Source: Fomes fomentarius (taxonomy: Eukaryota; Basidiomycota; Agaricomycetes; Polyporales; Polyporaceae). Taken from it: DNA of 64,000 nt. How positions within the stretch are numbered: the stretch's first letter is position 1; every line of letters begins with the position of its first letter. The translations under genes and the position numbers were made by a program. This document shows positions 47,740 through 58,634 of this stretch, piece by piece. The notes under the pieces were generated by a model. That model did no database searches and was not told where the DNA came from. It saw only the letters and a program-made list of their open reading frames with translations. Location: positions 124,001 to 188,000 of the forward strand of contig JABYQN010000011.1 of assembly GCA_022606135.1 (NCBI GenBank), written 5' to 3'.

Positions 47740-49445
47740 ATGGCCGACTTCGATTATGCGAGGCTGATCTCCATCCCCATCAGCGACAGTGACAACGTGG
47801 AGGGGATCGTCAAACAGATCAAAGAGGCCAGCGAAATTGGCGAGGTCATATTCCGCACCCCAAACGAGACGGGCTTGAGCACGCAGGGGCATGCGCTTCC
47901 CGCCGCGCGATCACTCTTCCGCTAGGACCATTCTCACCCAAGCACCGTGTTCGAGTCTGGTTTCAAAGCCCCAGTCCCTATCGCTGACGACACCTCGCCC
48001 CATACCGCTTACAGCTTGCATACCTACATCGACGTCAACAGCCGGGCGGATTCGGGGTTCGTCGCGACCGTGCAGCTCTACGAATTGGACGGGCGGTCTG
48101 TCTGTTGGAAGCCGCTCATGAAGGAAGGCGTCCGCCTCTTTGAATACGAGATCTTGGGACACGGAGGTATCGATATCAACGAGACCCTCGGTGACGGTGA
48201 CTCCAACCCTCGCTACGACCAACACCAGGTCGCCTTCCCCGGGGGCATTCGTCGGGAGTTCATCCGGGCAGCGCGGGAATGGCGCGGCTCGCAGCTCGAG
48301 CGTGTTTGGGACAATCCATACTTTGACAATACCGCCAGTGGGGATCGCCTCAGCCCGCCGCTCAAGGAACTCCCAGCTCCGATTCGTCCGCATGGTGTCG
48401 AAGTGGTGTTCTTCCCCACCAAGGACGATTCTCCTCCCGATGGTCCCATCCCAGACCCCTTCGATGGGCCTGGGTCGCCTGGACCGCCTGGCTACCCTGG
48501 ACCGCCTGGCTACCCTGCGGAACCTGCTCCTCCGGCTTCCTACGAGGTCGTCGATCGCGGGCATACCAGTACCGCCTCGTTCTTGGACCCATGGGACAAC
48601 GAAGGCGCATACTTCTTCTGCGCCAATCGGTTTGTACCCGTTCACAACCCGCGCTCTGGACCGAGCAGCTTGGAGACGCTTGCGAAATCCAAGACTATCA
48701 TCGGGAATTGGCCGTCTCTTGTGGCTACAGGGCGAGGTAATCTGGATGCAGTGCTCCCAGACCCTACGAATAAGTACCTCTTGTACATCTTCTGGGACAC
48801 TTTGTGTGCTACGATCCAGATGAAGGAGGGTGCGTGTGTCATCTGCTACGTCTAGGGAGTCGTGCCTACTGCTGACGCTTGCACAGTTCAGAACCAGCGT
48901 ACCGATGTCGTACACACCGCGACCAAGGACATCGTAACGCAATGGACATCTCTCAAGGAGGTGAACTTCAATAGGATTGACGCTGTGCTCCCGCGCACTG
49001 AACACGACCATGGTCTTGAAGCCTACGTGTTCAGTGGCGAGAATTACATCCTCATCAAGAGCAAGACAAGTACTTTCTCAAACTTTCGATTTTGATGTTA
49101 AGGTCGTTCTGATATGAATTGAACCACTGTGTACAGTTGAAGATCAGGGCCAGGACCAACTCCTTGACCACCCGAAGCCTATCGTAGACGGTTGGCCGGC
49201 ACTCAAGAGAGCAGGTTTCAAGGTCATCGATACCGTGCTTCTCAACCCGGACGACCATTCCCAAGCCTACTTTTTCTGTGGTGATTACTACGTGCTCACC
49301 AAGTCGGAGCCCGGTGCGTCGCCTCGTTATCATTTCCGATGCTTGTGTTCATAACTATGCACATCGTACAGGCTCCACCGAGATCATTGAGAGGGAATCC
49401 ATCAGGGATGGATGGCCATCGTTAGTGAAGGCAGGCTTCTGGTGA
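47740..49445 (+). CDS. Hemopexin-repeat-like protein with an in-frame stop
   Basis: Predicted ~507-residue protein if the in-frame TAG at 47923-47925 is bypassed. Exons: 47740-48829, 48887-49069, 49137-49313, 49372-49445. The N-terminal domain (VEGIVKQIKEASEIGEVIFR, later VFESGFKAPVPIADDTSPHT and RLFEYEILGHG) I do not recognise. A collagen-like Gly-Pro-Pro-Gly linker (GSPGPPGYPGPPGYP) leads to at least three hemopexin-like units: EGAYFFCANRFVPV, EAYVFSGENYILI and QAYFFCGDYYVL, each preceded by an ID[AT]VL strand. There is no signal peptide. The TAG falls in a spot where two opposite frameshifts around 47900-47935 would restore a better-looking sequence, so the gene may be a young pseudogene, carry sequence errors, or use an unusual intron (47844-47925). 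The unit assignment is by pattern only. Confidence 0.6.
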
Positions 49446-50349
49446 AGAAATGATAGACATGACGGTGAATCAGATTCTCTCAGTGTTCGATGTCTCGCAA
49501 AGTTGTGTATTGTTCCGAGTTCGCTAGTGACTACTCACCGTGTCGTTCAAACCCCGTTTGCCCGTACTACTACCTATGTGTCAACACCATGAACATCTTC
49601 ATTTCAATTCCAATGCAAACTGTACCCAATCTGTGCTCAATCCGTTTCGGGTGGCGATCCACGTCTCTAGTAAATGCCAAGAGGAGTTGCATGAGAAGCA
49701 AATCGACATTCTTGAATTGGTAACTCCTCTCCATCTAAGGTCATCCAGTGGCATGACATAAAAGGCTCACATTACAGTCCCTGCTCATGCTGGGTCTAGA
49801 CTGTTCAGCGGCTGAGGCAGTGGTCACAATTCGCATTGAGTGGGAGTCCGGATGGCCCGTTCTAAACCAGACTGCATGATCATCCTCGAGCCGTTTCACG
49901 TCCTACACCACTCTAAATCAGGGTATGGGGTTTCATTGAACTATGACCATCCTTTTGACGATCCGAGCTGTCTTGATCACCACGGTCCGACCACATAACC
50001 GAGCGCCCTATTATAAGCATTAGTTGTGAACACGCGGGAAGCCGCTCTTACCGAAAGATTATGTACTACCCGATAGTGAACCTGACTAGGCGTCATGTCT
50101 GCCTCGTATACATCCTATGGTTCCCAATGAAGATCACGGACTCAGCAGAAACTTCGTCTTAGAAGTCCTGCGCGCCAAAGTAGACCCACAAACGTATATA
50201 AGGACCCCTTCGAGCACCGAGCTCAACACCATCGCATCTCATCATCCACAGCTAGTCTGTGGCATACTTCATCACTTACCTCGTTTCAACAATCCACTCC
50301 ACACCTACCTTACCCCTCACTCACCCCTCACCCCTCCAGTCCGCACACC
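49446..50349. other. Intergenic region with a TATA-like motif
   Basis: About 0.9 kb. No coding or RNA feature was recognised except a TATA-like motif (gtatataagg) near 50194-50203, about 150 nt before the next ATG. Confidence 0.45.
50194..50203 (+). promoter_or_regulatory. TATA-like motif upstream of the 165-residue ORF
   Basis: The motif gtatataagg is followed by a C/A-rich leader (catcacttacctcgtttcaa) before the ATG at 50350. It supports real transcription of the small gene. Inferred from spacing. Confidence 0.5.
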
Positions 50350-50847
50350 ATGACGCCCACGTTCGTCCGCCGCTTCACCGACAGCCTGGTCCTCACTGAG
50401 CGACCCTCCGCGTTCTTGTCGACCGACATCTTCGCGTCGAGGCCCCTCGCATCCTACATGCGTCGGACTGCCACCAACCGAACGCCCGCATCGGTCGACC
50501 CCACGAAGTGGACACGCATGGCACCGAAGGCCACATCGACCGAAGTGGTCAAGTTTCAGCCCGCGCCCGAGGACCCGGTCTACGCGATGTTGCGCATCCG
50601 CTCGGACCCCCGCATCGCCCAAAGCAGGATGCGCAGTGAATTCGTATTCCTCGTCCTACACGCCCTCGTCTTCGTGATGCTGTCGATGACGACTCCGCCG
50701 TCGGGAGTAAACTGGGTGGCCGATATGCAGTGGCCGATGCTCCAGTTGATCAACGCCTTCATGTTCACCGACACCGCGATGGTGGCCACGGCGGTCCCGG
50801 AGTACTACTACCGCCTCGTCATGGACACCGAAGAACTGGGACGTTGA
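50350..50847 (+). CDS. Uncharacterised 165-residue protein with a membrane segment
   Basis: A single uninterrupted frame of 165 codons with a good promoter upstream. The N-terminal ~95 residues are polar and basic (FVRRFTDSLVLTERPSAFL, ASYMRRTATNRTPASVDPTK). A hydrophobic segment follows (FVFLVLHALVFVMLSM), then a second weakly hydrophobic stretch (WPMLQLINAFMFTDTAMVAT). I do not recognise a family. Exon-like pieces further downstream (near 51005-51034 and 51105-51145) might belong to a longer splice form, but the stop at 50845-50847 argues for a complete gene. Confidence 0.5.
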   Translation: MTPTFVRRFTDSLVLTERPSAFLSTDIFASRPLASYMRRTATNRTPASVDPTKWTRMAPKATSTEVVKFQPAPEDPVYAMLRIRSDPRIAQSRMRSEFVFLVLHALVFVMLSMTTPPSGVNWVADMQWPMLQLINAFMFTDTAMVATAVPEYYYRLVMDTEELGR

Positions 50848-51901
50848 GGGACGAAGGAGATGACCACAAGGGTTGGCTGGCCGGATGCACCCTAGTCATT
50901 GGCGGTGTACCTAACATGCGCTATATTGTGAACTCGTTTGTCATACTAGATATATCACCCAACCACGTCTCATCATAAGCTCTCTCACCTAAATGTGTCC
51001 ACAGTTGCACGAATCGACAGACGATGAGGATTGGGTAAGTACCACGACTCTCTGACTCAACTCTGAGACTGTGCCGTACCATGAAGTACCCATTGAAGTT
51101 GCAGGCTGGGGCAAGAAACGGGGATTTCAGAAGAAATCTCAGGCTGTGAGTGAAGCATCAGACTAGGCTAGTAGGTCGTCAGAGATGAGTCGATGCTCTT
51201 GAGACTTCTGGAACCTTGCACTTTGTGACAGAACAACACTACTACTTACCGTACCAGTGTGTAGTGTGGCTAGGGGTGCCACCAATACTTACTACTCACC
51301 GCATATGTGACAGCCGCCCGAGAAGCTGTTCGGCCCGCATAACCCGATAAGTTGGGGGCAACAGTAGAGCACTGGTATGTAGATCGTCAACGTTCGAACT
51401 GACGACATCTGTCCCCTTGAAGGAGTCCCTGGTTGCCTTTTCATGATCTTCGCACTTGGAACTCGCTGGAGAGTCTCACAAAGCGTCACGTCTCCAGGTA
51501 ACTTGTACATGTGTCCTTCACGGCTTAGCGTCATGACATCGAGTCGGCAGTGGACCGTCGGCGGGTAAATGACAAGCGTCATCAACGCCCTGTAATAAAC
51601 GATCGCGATGGCTTAGGTACATAGACAGTTAGACTCCTGAGACTGCCGATGTCAATACTTATCAGGTTTCTTTATTAGGCCGAAGAGTCCAATGGAAGCC
51701 GGACATAGACCACTGCAATCTGGCCGGTGTTGGTAGCGTTTCCAACCTTTCGCCATCGCCATCTCTCTCCTACTACACTTCTCCACACACCTCAACCCGC
51801 CCAGTGTACCCCTCTAGGGCCCTTTCAATCACTCGCGTTCTGTCCATGCTTTGTCGAGCATCGCTTATCGATATCCCGCACAGAGGTAGACGGCCGAGAG
51901 G
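50848..51901. other. Intergenic, with exon-like fragments near 51005-51145
   Basis: Two short stretches bounded by good splice signals stand out: one between ccacag and gtaagt, reading LHESTDDEDW, and one between ttgcag and gtgagt. Neither joins to a start or stop that I can support. The rest contains no gene. Confidence 0.4.
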
Positions 51902-53667
51902 ATGGACAGTTTGGTGTTGACGAGGAGATGCGCCATGGGAGCTAGAGGTACGTCCCGTCTCTGATTTTCGTGGCGAGCAAACTCATATCCGCATGGTTGG
52001 TACTCTGGCAGCTCTGTTCTTGTACGACTATCTGCTGACGCTCGATCTCGAAGTCGAGTACTTCTGGAGGACGCGCACTACTGGCGCAACCATCTTGTTC
52101 TTCGCCAACCGGTACACCAACATCTTCGTGTCTGTATTGAATATTGGTATTCAACTAGTTGAGACGAAGAGCAACACCTTTGTAAGTCGCTCTACCCCTG
52201 CTCCGACCCGCTTTCCTCCAGTCGTCACAACGCCCTGTCCCCCATGCAGATGTGAGTAATTCTCCCTCCTCGACATCCGGCTGAAGAGTTCTGAGCCTAG
52301 TGTGAACAGCTGTCAAGTTCTAGAAATGATGTTTGCTGCTCACCTCGTGCTAGCGCAACTGCTCCTTGCTCGTGAGACGTCTCCGTCCAGGTACTACTTC
52401 ATCCCCACCTGACGAATGCAACACAGTGTTCTCTACTCTTCGCGTGTATGCTCTGACGAACCGCTCTTTCTGGCCCCCTGCAATCGTCTTCGCTGTCGCA
52501 TCACTGTCACCTGCAATACTAATAGTAGGCTCACCCTCCGTTCCTGATTCCCGCGCTGCCACTCAATTGCCAACATAGTACACGTACATCCACTCTGCTG
52601 GCTTCCCCGCGCCTTCGCCAGAGAAGGGCTGCGGCCTGCATACTCTGCTATCCCCAGTGAAGTATGATATGTAAGATCATCCCCGTGATAAGATACAATA
52701 CCTTGTCTAACCGCTCTCCAGGCGTATGTACCGTATACCAGTGTAATTTGCCGCAGCGAAGCAACTGATACTCTGCAGTCATCATAATTGCGCGCATTTC
52801 TGTGGTCCTCTGCGATCTCCTCGTCATCATCGCGGTGCTCAGATTCGTCGGTATGCCATGCACGCGCACCACGGTCGGTGCCCATAATGTACCCATCACG
52901 ATATCCCTAATGAACAACAGTGAGTATTTTCATCCAGACCTTCTTCGACATCAAGCTAACGTCTACTCAGGCCTGAAGTTCTTCACGTGAGCTGAAGCTA
53001 TTCTACACCGACCGCTACAGCCCACTCACTACACATATTAACTGTGGCAGATTAATGCTCTTACTCAACAGTGCACAGATAATAGCATCAGCCTTCCATG
53101 TGAGTTAACACCTACCTCCGCTTAGCACCAGCCACTCACCTCTCCTACAGGCTCCGGTCTCCGTCGCGCCCTTCCTCTCCCCGTAAGCCCTCACTCCCCA
53201 CTCACCCACGTTCTCTCCGCCTCGCCGCACCGAGCTAAGAACAAGCTCCATCCCCTCCTCTCATCAACCCACCTCACAGGCTCACCTCCATCTTCATCTC
53301 GCGCATGCTCATCAGCCTGCGCGCAGCAAACCGCACCCTCGACGACGACTTCCTCTCCCTCTTCGTCCGCGACGTCCTCTCCGAGCTCCGCTTCGCCTCC
53401 GCCCCCGGCTCCGCGTCCGCGTCCGCAGCATCCCTCGAGCTGTCCCCGCTCGAAGACGCGCCGCCCGCTGCATCGCGACCATCCCGACTTGAGCGCGAGG
53501 GCAGGATCCTTCCCCTCCGCCCTCTCCCTCCTCGACGGTCCTCGTACTCGCACTCGCACTCGCACTCGGGCCCGCGCGTGAGTTTGAACCTCGCGCGCTC
53601 GCAAACCCATCTCGTCTTCCCGGACCACTGGCGAGGTCGGTCCCCGTCGTTGGAGACGCGACGATAA
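51902..53667 (+). CDS. DUF6533 multi-pass membrane protein
   Basis: A member of the large Agaricomycete family of seven-helix-like membrane proteins of unknown function that starts with the DUF6533 domain. The domain core is TLAALFLYDYLLTLDLEVEY, then ILFFANRYTNIFVSVLNI. Secure exons: ~51978-52181, 52310-52371, 52427-52524, 52579-52670, 52779-52919, 52971-52986, 53051-53099, 53151-53182, 53280-53667. To keep frame, two 2-nt exons at 52250-52251 (AT) and 52722-52723 (GC) are required, each bounded by perfect ag/gt signals. Helical segments include FSTLRVYALTNRS, ARISVVLCDLLVIIAVL and LMLLLNSAQIIASAF. The soluble tail is Ser/Pro/Arg-rich with SHSHSHS. The first exon is uncertain; 51902 is the first ATG that could serve. 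Confidence 0.7.
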
Positions 53668-54235
53668 GCGGACCGCTAGAGATGGATACTTTGAGCATGT
53701 ACTTGTATCTCGAGAAGCAGAATAGAAGGACCACAGACCTGTCCGTCATGACAAGGGACTGTGGGAGTCACGGGTACGCACAGACTGCGATGTATATGAT
53801 GTTGTAACACGGACCAGATGATCCAATTGTCCCGCAAAGAGCGTGCGTAGCTATGTACAGAGCTACATAAACTTTCGAGGAGGAGGGAATACAGCGAGCG
53901 AGTGACGAGGGTGGGTAAGTATATACACACGTACGTAGGACGGAGAGGGGGAAGGAGTAGACTATAAATACACAGACTCGGGACCCGAGCACATATCTGA
54001 ACACAGAACAAATGTAAGACCGCGCTCGCGACCACGCGCGGGAGGCTATAACAGAACACAGGGTAGGGGACAGACGTTGCATGACAACGGGAGGGAGGAA
54101 TATCTACAATCTAGAACACACACAACAGCATTATAAGAGTGCCCGTGTCGACACATATCTGGGACATAAGGACAAAGACGAAAGGCAATTTGAAAAGAGG
54201 GAGGGACACGAAGCACGCACCAAGCAGTGGCATAC
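53668..54235. other. Convergent intergenic region
   Basis: About 570 nt between the DUF6533 stop and the stop of the minus-strand MFS gene. Only short frames without motif; likely the two 3' untranslated regions. Confidence 0.45.
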
Positions 54236-56907
54236 TCACTTCCCAACCTTCGCGCTGAGGTCCACAACCTGAACCTCGCCCCCTCCACCGCCAACGAGAG
54301 CATGCGCGGGCACGACATGCTCGTCCACCCTGTCAGCCTTCTCCGGCTCCCCGGTTGCAGCGATCGTATGCACGCTCGCCTCCGCGCTCCCATTCTCCCC
54401 CAACGCCAACGCGAACGGCCTCACCTTCACCTCCGCCCCCGCCTCTCCCGTCTCCGCCTCCGCCTCTCCCGCCTCCACATTCCCCTCCTTCCCACCCTTC
54501 TTCCTCTTCTCCATCCCCCACCTGTCGTCCATCTTCGCATGCAGGACGACATGCCTCTGCGCGGCGACGCTCACGAGGCCCGCCGCGCAGAACGCGAGGA
54601 GGACGAACCAGACGAGGCGTATGCTGTCCGCGAACGCGGCCCGGACGCGCTGCTGCAGCGCGGGCGCGAGGGACGGGATGAGCGGGATCGCGCTGTACGC
54701 GATGTCGTGGCCCGGCGGGATGCGCGCAAGGAACTCGACGGGCAGGCGGCTCGCGAGTTGGTTCTGGAGGATCGTTGCTGAGATGGCGATCGACCATGCC
54801 TGCGGAGCAGAGGGGTTTGTGCTGACGGTTAGCACAAGCGAGGGGATGTTCTGATGCAGTGATACGTACCGACGACAGGGTCCTCACGAATAGCAGGAAG
54901 GAGAGCGCCGCAGCGTTCTGGGTTGGCTCGAGCGGCGCGAGGACGGTGAATGTCGTGGCGTACAGGAACCCGAACCCAACAGCTGCGATGACTTGGAACG
55001 GAATCGAAATCGCGACGTGCGTGTCCTCGTGCAGCAGGGTGAGTAGCCCCACGCCGACGAGCATCGCGCACCATCCGACATAGTTCTATCGTTTGCGTTA
55101 GACATGTCAGCCATCGGTTCACAAGAAAAGAGATAGAAAGGAAGACAAGGCGGGAGAGGTGGACGAGTAGGGAAAGGACACGCACGACAAGACGGTACCT
55201 CCCTGTCTTGCTGATGTAGATGCCCTGGACGATCGCGGAGGGGGAGATAGCGATCGCAGTCGGAAAGATATACAACCCAGAGAGGATCGGTGTCGCGACC
55301 TTTGCGGCCTGGAAGTACGTCGGGCTGTAACAAAGTCAGGACACAACGAGCAAGACATCAGAAAGTGTGGCTTACAGGTAGACTGTGCGTGCAAATTCCG
55401 TCAACAAGAGCGAATACAGACGGGATCTAGTCAAAGGAACACTCACATGGGACGCTGTTAATGACCAAGCCATGCAGGAATGATCCAATATATCTACACA
55501 CCCAATCAGGCATTAGCAAGCGCATATATGCGTTCTCGAACGCTGACGTACCCAGCCAGACTAGTCCTATTGTTCAGAATCGCGGTCGGGACCTACACCA
55601 AGCATCAGTTTCAAACAGTTCCGACAGTTACAAGTGAGAGTACGCACCACCGGGTGCGTCGCGTAGAGTTTGTCGTACAACAACGCCGCAGGCAGGCCAA
55701 CGAGGCCAATGACGAGCGGGACGATGACCTGGGCGGACGACCACGGATACTGCACGCCCGCCCAGGTGAGGGCGACGATGCACAGCGCTGCACTGGCGAT
55801 AATCATCGCGTTCCCACTGCCAGCCGAGACGCAAACGAAACACAAAACACAAATGGCCGTGAGCAGAAGGCCAAGAAGAGGGGAGAGGGAACGCACATCC
55901 AGTCGATGGCGAAAAAGGCGGCTGTGTAGCTCTCGATGTTGGGCTTGCGGAGGCGGAGGAAGACGAGGCAGACGCCAAACGCCAGGGCGCACAGCGGGAG
56001 GTTGATGTCTGTCACTCGTGAGCACTACGAACAACGCTTCTGCAACACAGACAAACGCACAGAACAGCCTGAGAAGAGTCAGTTAAAGACGCAGGACACG
56101 GCAGCAGTAGCCACGCACCATCTCCATGTCGTCCGCTGGGCAATCGCGCCTCCAATGAACGGACCTGTGGCCGAGGCCAAACTGAATGTACTGTAGCGGG
56201 ACCGTTAGCGAGGCTGCTCCAGAGTGCAAGGCAAACCAGCAACGCACGCTCCGGTGAGAGAGTTGAAGAAGCCTCTCTCCTTCAAGGGAATCAAGTCCGC
56301 GACGATGATCGCATTCATGACCTGGATGGCCCCAGAGCCGATACCCTGGATCGCTGAAAAACGAGTGCACAGTTAGCAATCGTTTAGACGTTGAACCGGA
56401 TATTCGCAAAACTTACTCCTGCCGGCGATGAGCATCCCCATGGACGTCGCGGCACCAGTTACAGCAGAGCCTACGGCGAAGATGGCAATAGCGACTAGCA
56501 TGACACCACGCCTGCCAAAGATATCCGCAAGGCGGCCACTGAGGGGCAAGATGGCGGTGCAGGACAGGGTGTACGCAGACGATACCCAAGCAAACGAGTC
56601 CTTGCCATCGAGGTCATGGATGATCGAGGGCAACGCTGTCGATATCGATGCCTGCAACAGTGAACACAACCAGAACCCGTGAGCGCGCAGCAGGAGAAGG
56701 GGAGGGGGGGGGCAAACATACCAAATCGAGGGCAGTAAGGAAGAGCGCCAGACAGAGCGCCAAGAAGATGAGCCAGAACCGCCAGCCTCGGTCGGACTTG
56801 GGCTGCTCAGTTTGAGTATGAACGACAGGGTTGTCATTGGCACTCTCCTTCTTCTCGGACACGTTCTCCGCGGGCAGGGACGGGGCAGCGGACGCTGGAC
56901 GCGACAT
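54236..56907 (-). CDS. MFS multidrug transporter, DHA2 (14-helix) type
   Basis: Predicted 633-residue plasma- or vacuolar-membrane drug:proton antiporter. Thirteen exons: 56907-56722, 56651-56417, 56353-56248, 56190-56119, 56068-56061, 56008-55897, 55816-55648, 55592-55552, 55493-55447, 55382-55376, 55324-55186, 55085-54870, 54799-54236. Two are microexons of 8 and 7 nt; the first reconstitutes WRWLFYINLP, a highly conserved DHA2 motif, and the second VPFYLPTYFQA. The N-terminal cytosolic part is Ser/Glu-rich. Helix 1 is FWLIFLALCLALFLTALDL, motif A is GRLADIFGRRGVML, and motif C-like ATGPFIGGAIAQ is present. The C-terminal ~80 residues are a long Glu/Ala/Lys/Gly-rich cytosolic tail. The substrate is unknown. 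Confidence 0.9.
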
Positions 56908-58634
56908 AGCAGAAGGGGACAGAGAGCACAGACGCTCCTTGTGGTGCAAGAGGCTCAGATGGGGAATCCGAAGCGAGCGCGGCGCGGCGCATGCCACATA
57001 CTTATGGCGCGTTACATACGTATCGGCAGCAGAACGCCTGCTGGAGGGTCCACTCGGATCTGGATGCGACGTTGCAGCGTCGCAAGTTCCCGCCCGCGCT
57101 CACAGCCTGTGTCTGGCAGCGGAGCCCACGAGGACCGCCTTCGATTTCGAAGTGCTGACGAACAGACAAATCATTCGACCACGGTTCCGTCTGCATACTT
57201 ATCTCGCGGCAGCTCCCTCCCCAGAGTCCGCTCTCGGATCCGGGCGGGCAGTGTAATTTCATGCGACTCGGGCATGCATTCCAGATTTAGGAGCTTCTCT
57301 CGCGTGCGAGCCTCGCGCTGTCCTATCAGACAGACTCGCGAGTCAGCTGAGGGCCAACTTCCAAGATGCGGAGCAGAAGAGCACCCACCGCGAACCGCGC
57401 TCCGAGCTCTGCATGGATCAATGCCAATGCGCTATGCCTCCTACGGGGAGAAAAATGAGATGGAGTGATGATGATGGCGTCGGGTGGACGGACGTGTTGC
57501 ACTTGCGGGAGGCATGCGCACAACTTGATCTCGGCTTCGTGGCGTGTGAACATCGGCGCATGTGGCTTAGCCTACACAGTACCGACGCTAGCGTCGGGCG
57601 AGTTGTCCGCGTCGGCTAGGACGCTAGCCACCGCTTAGATCTCGACGCTCACCTCAAATTCACTGGGCAATCTTATCGGTAAGTATACGAAACATCACAA
57701 TTGAAGAGGGAATCGCTGGTCAAAGACAGTGTTGAAAAGATAGTGTCTTTGTTCGGCGCGCGGAGTGTTCGGCCTGCGGGGTCCGAGGCTGAAAACACAT
57801 TCTCGGCGTCCAAACAGGCTCTCCATACTGACTGGCGCGCACTCGTCAACTTTGGACCTTGTACTAACGGACACGTATCGCGCTCGCCCAGAGGCCTGTG
57901 CAGCTGATCAGGCGGATCTCGACAGCTCTGAGACAACTTCGTCGGCCTTTACGACCAATCTAGGCGTGCGAGCGGTAGATATACGACTCGAGGCAGTGAA
58001 AAAGACAATTGCAGCCGCGACTACAGCCTACGAAGCTGATGTTGTACGTTTGTTCCGGACAACCCATCAGCGAAACCCTCACTAGCGATCCTCTTCTTTT
58101 CTGCTGCCTGAGGGCAACGGACCGTGGGGGCCGAGTACGTTGAGTGACGTGAATACTGCAAGTTGCCTATTCTGGGTCGGACAATGCCGTGGAGGCGCAC
58201 GGCTGGGGCCCGAAATCGGTTGTCCGACGCGGGATCCCATCGCGATCATCGCCTCCGACGCTGTCCACGCAAAGTCACGGTCGGGCGCGGCGGAGAAGAG
58301 GGCGACGATGGCCAGCCCTCTTCATGCAAGTCCGTGGACGCTGGCCGGACTAGTACTTGCAGGCCTCCGGGGCGGCGTGTGACCGCATGTGAGCACCAAC
58401 GTCGGCCGGATTATTGACCCCCCATTGGGACTTCCGGTCCACACGAGCACCTTGTCCCCCCCGACTTCTCCTCTGCCCAGCCTCCGCCCTAGCACCGTCT
58501 CATAAGCCCTGCCCGCGCGCTCTCCATGAGCGCTGCTACGCTCTCAACCCGCCCGCTGACCACCCCTCCGTCCTGCTCGCTCCAGCCTCGCGCGCGTGTA
58601 CGCCCCGCCAGCCATCGTACGCGCAACGCATAGT
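56908..58634. other. Divergent intergenic region
   Basis: About 1.7 kb between the MFS start (minus) and the first tandem membrane-protein gene (plus). It contains only short, compositionally ordinary frames. No repeats or RNA genes were recognised. Confidence 0.45.

Noticed and set aside
54333..55064. 243-codon minus-strand frame rich in Gly, Arg and Glu
   Set aside because: Lies across the last two exons and the intron of the MFS gene in another phase; a high-GC shadow frame.
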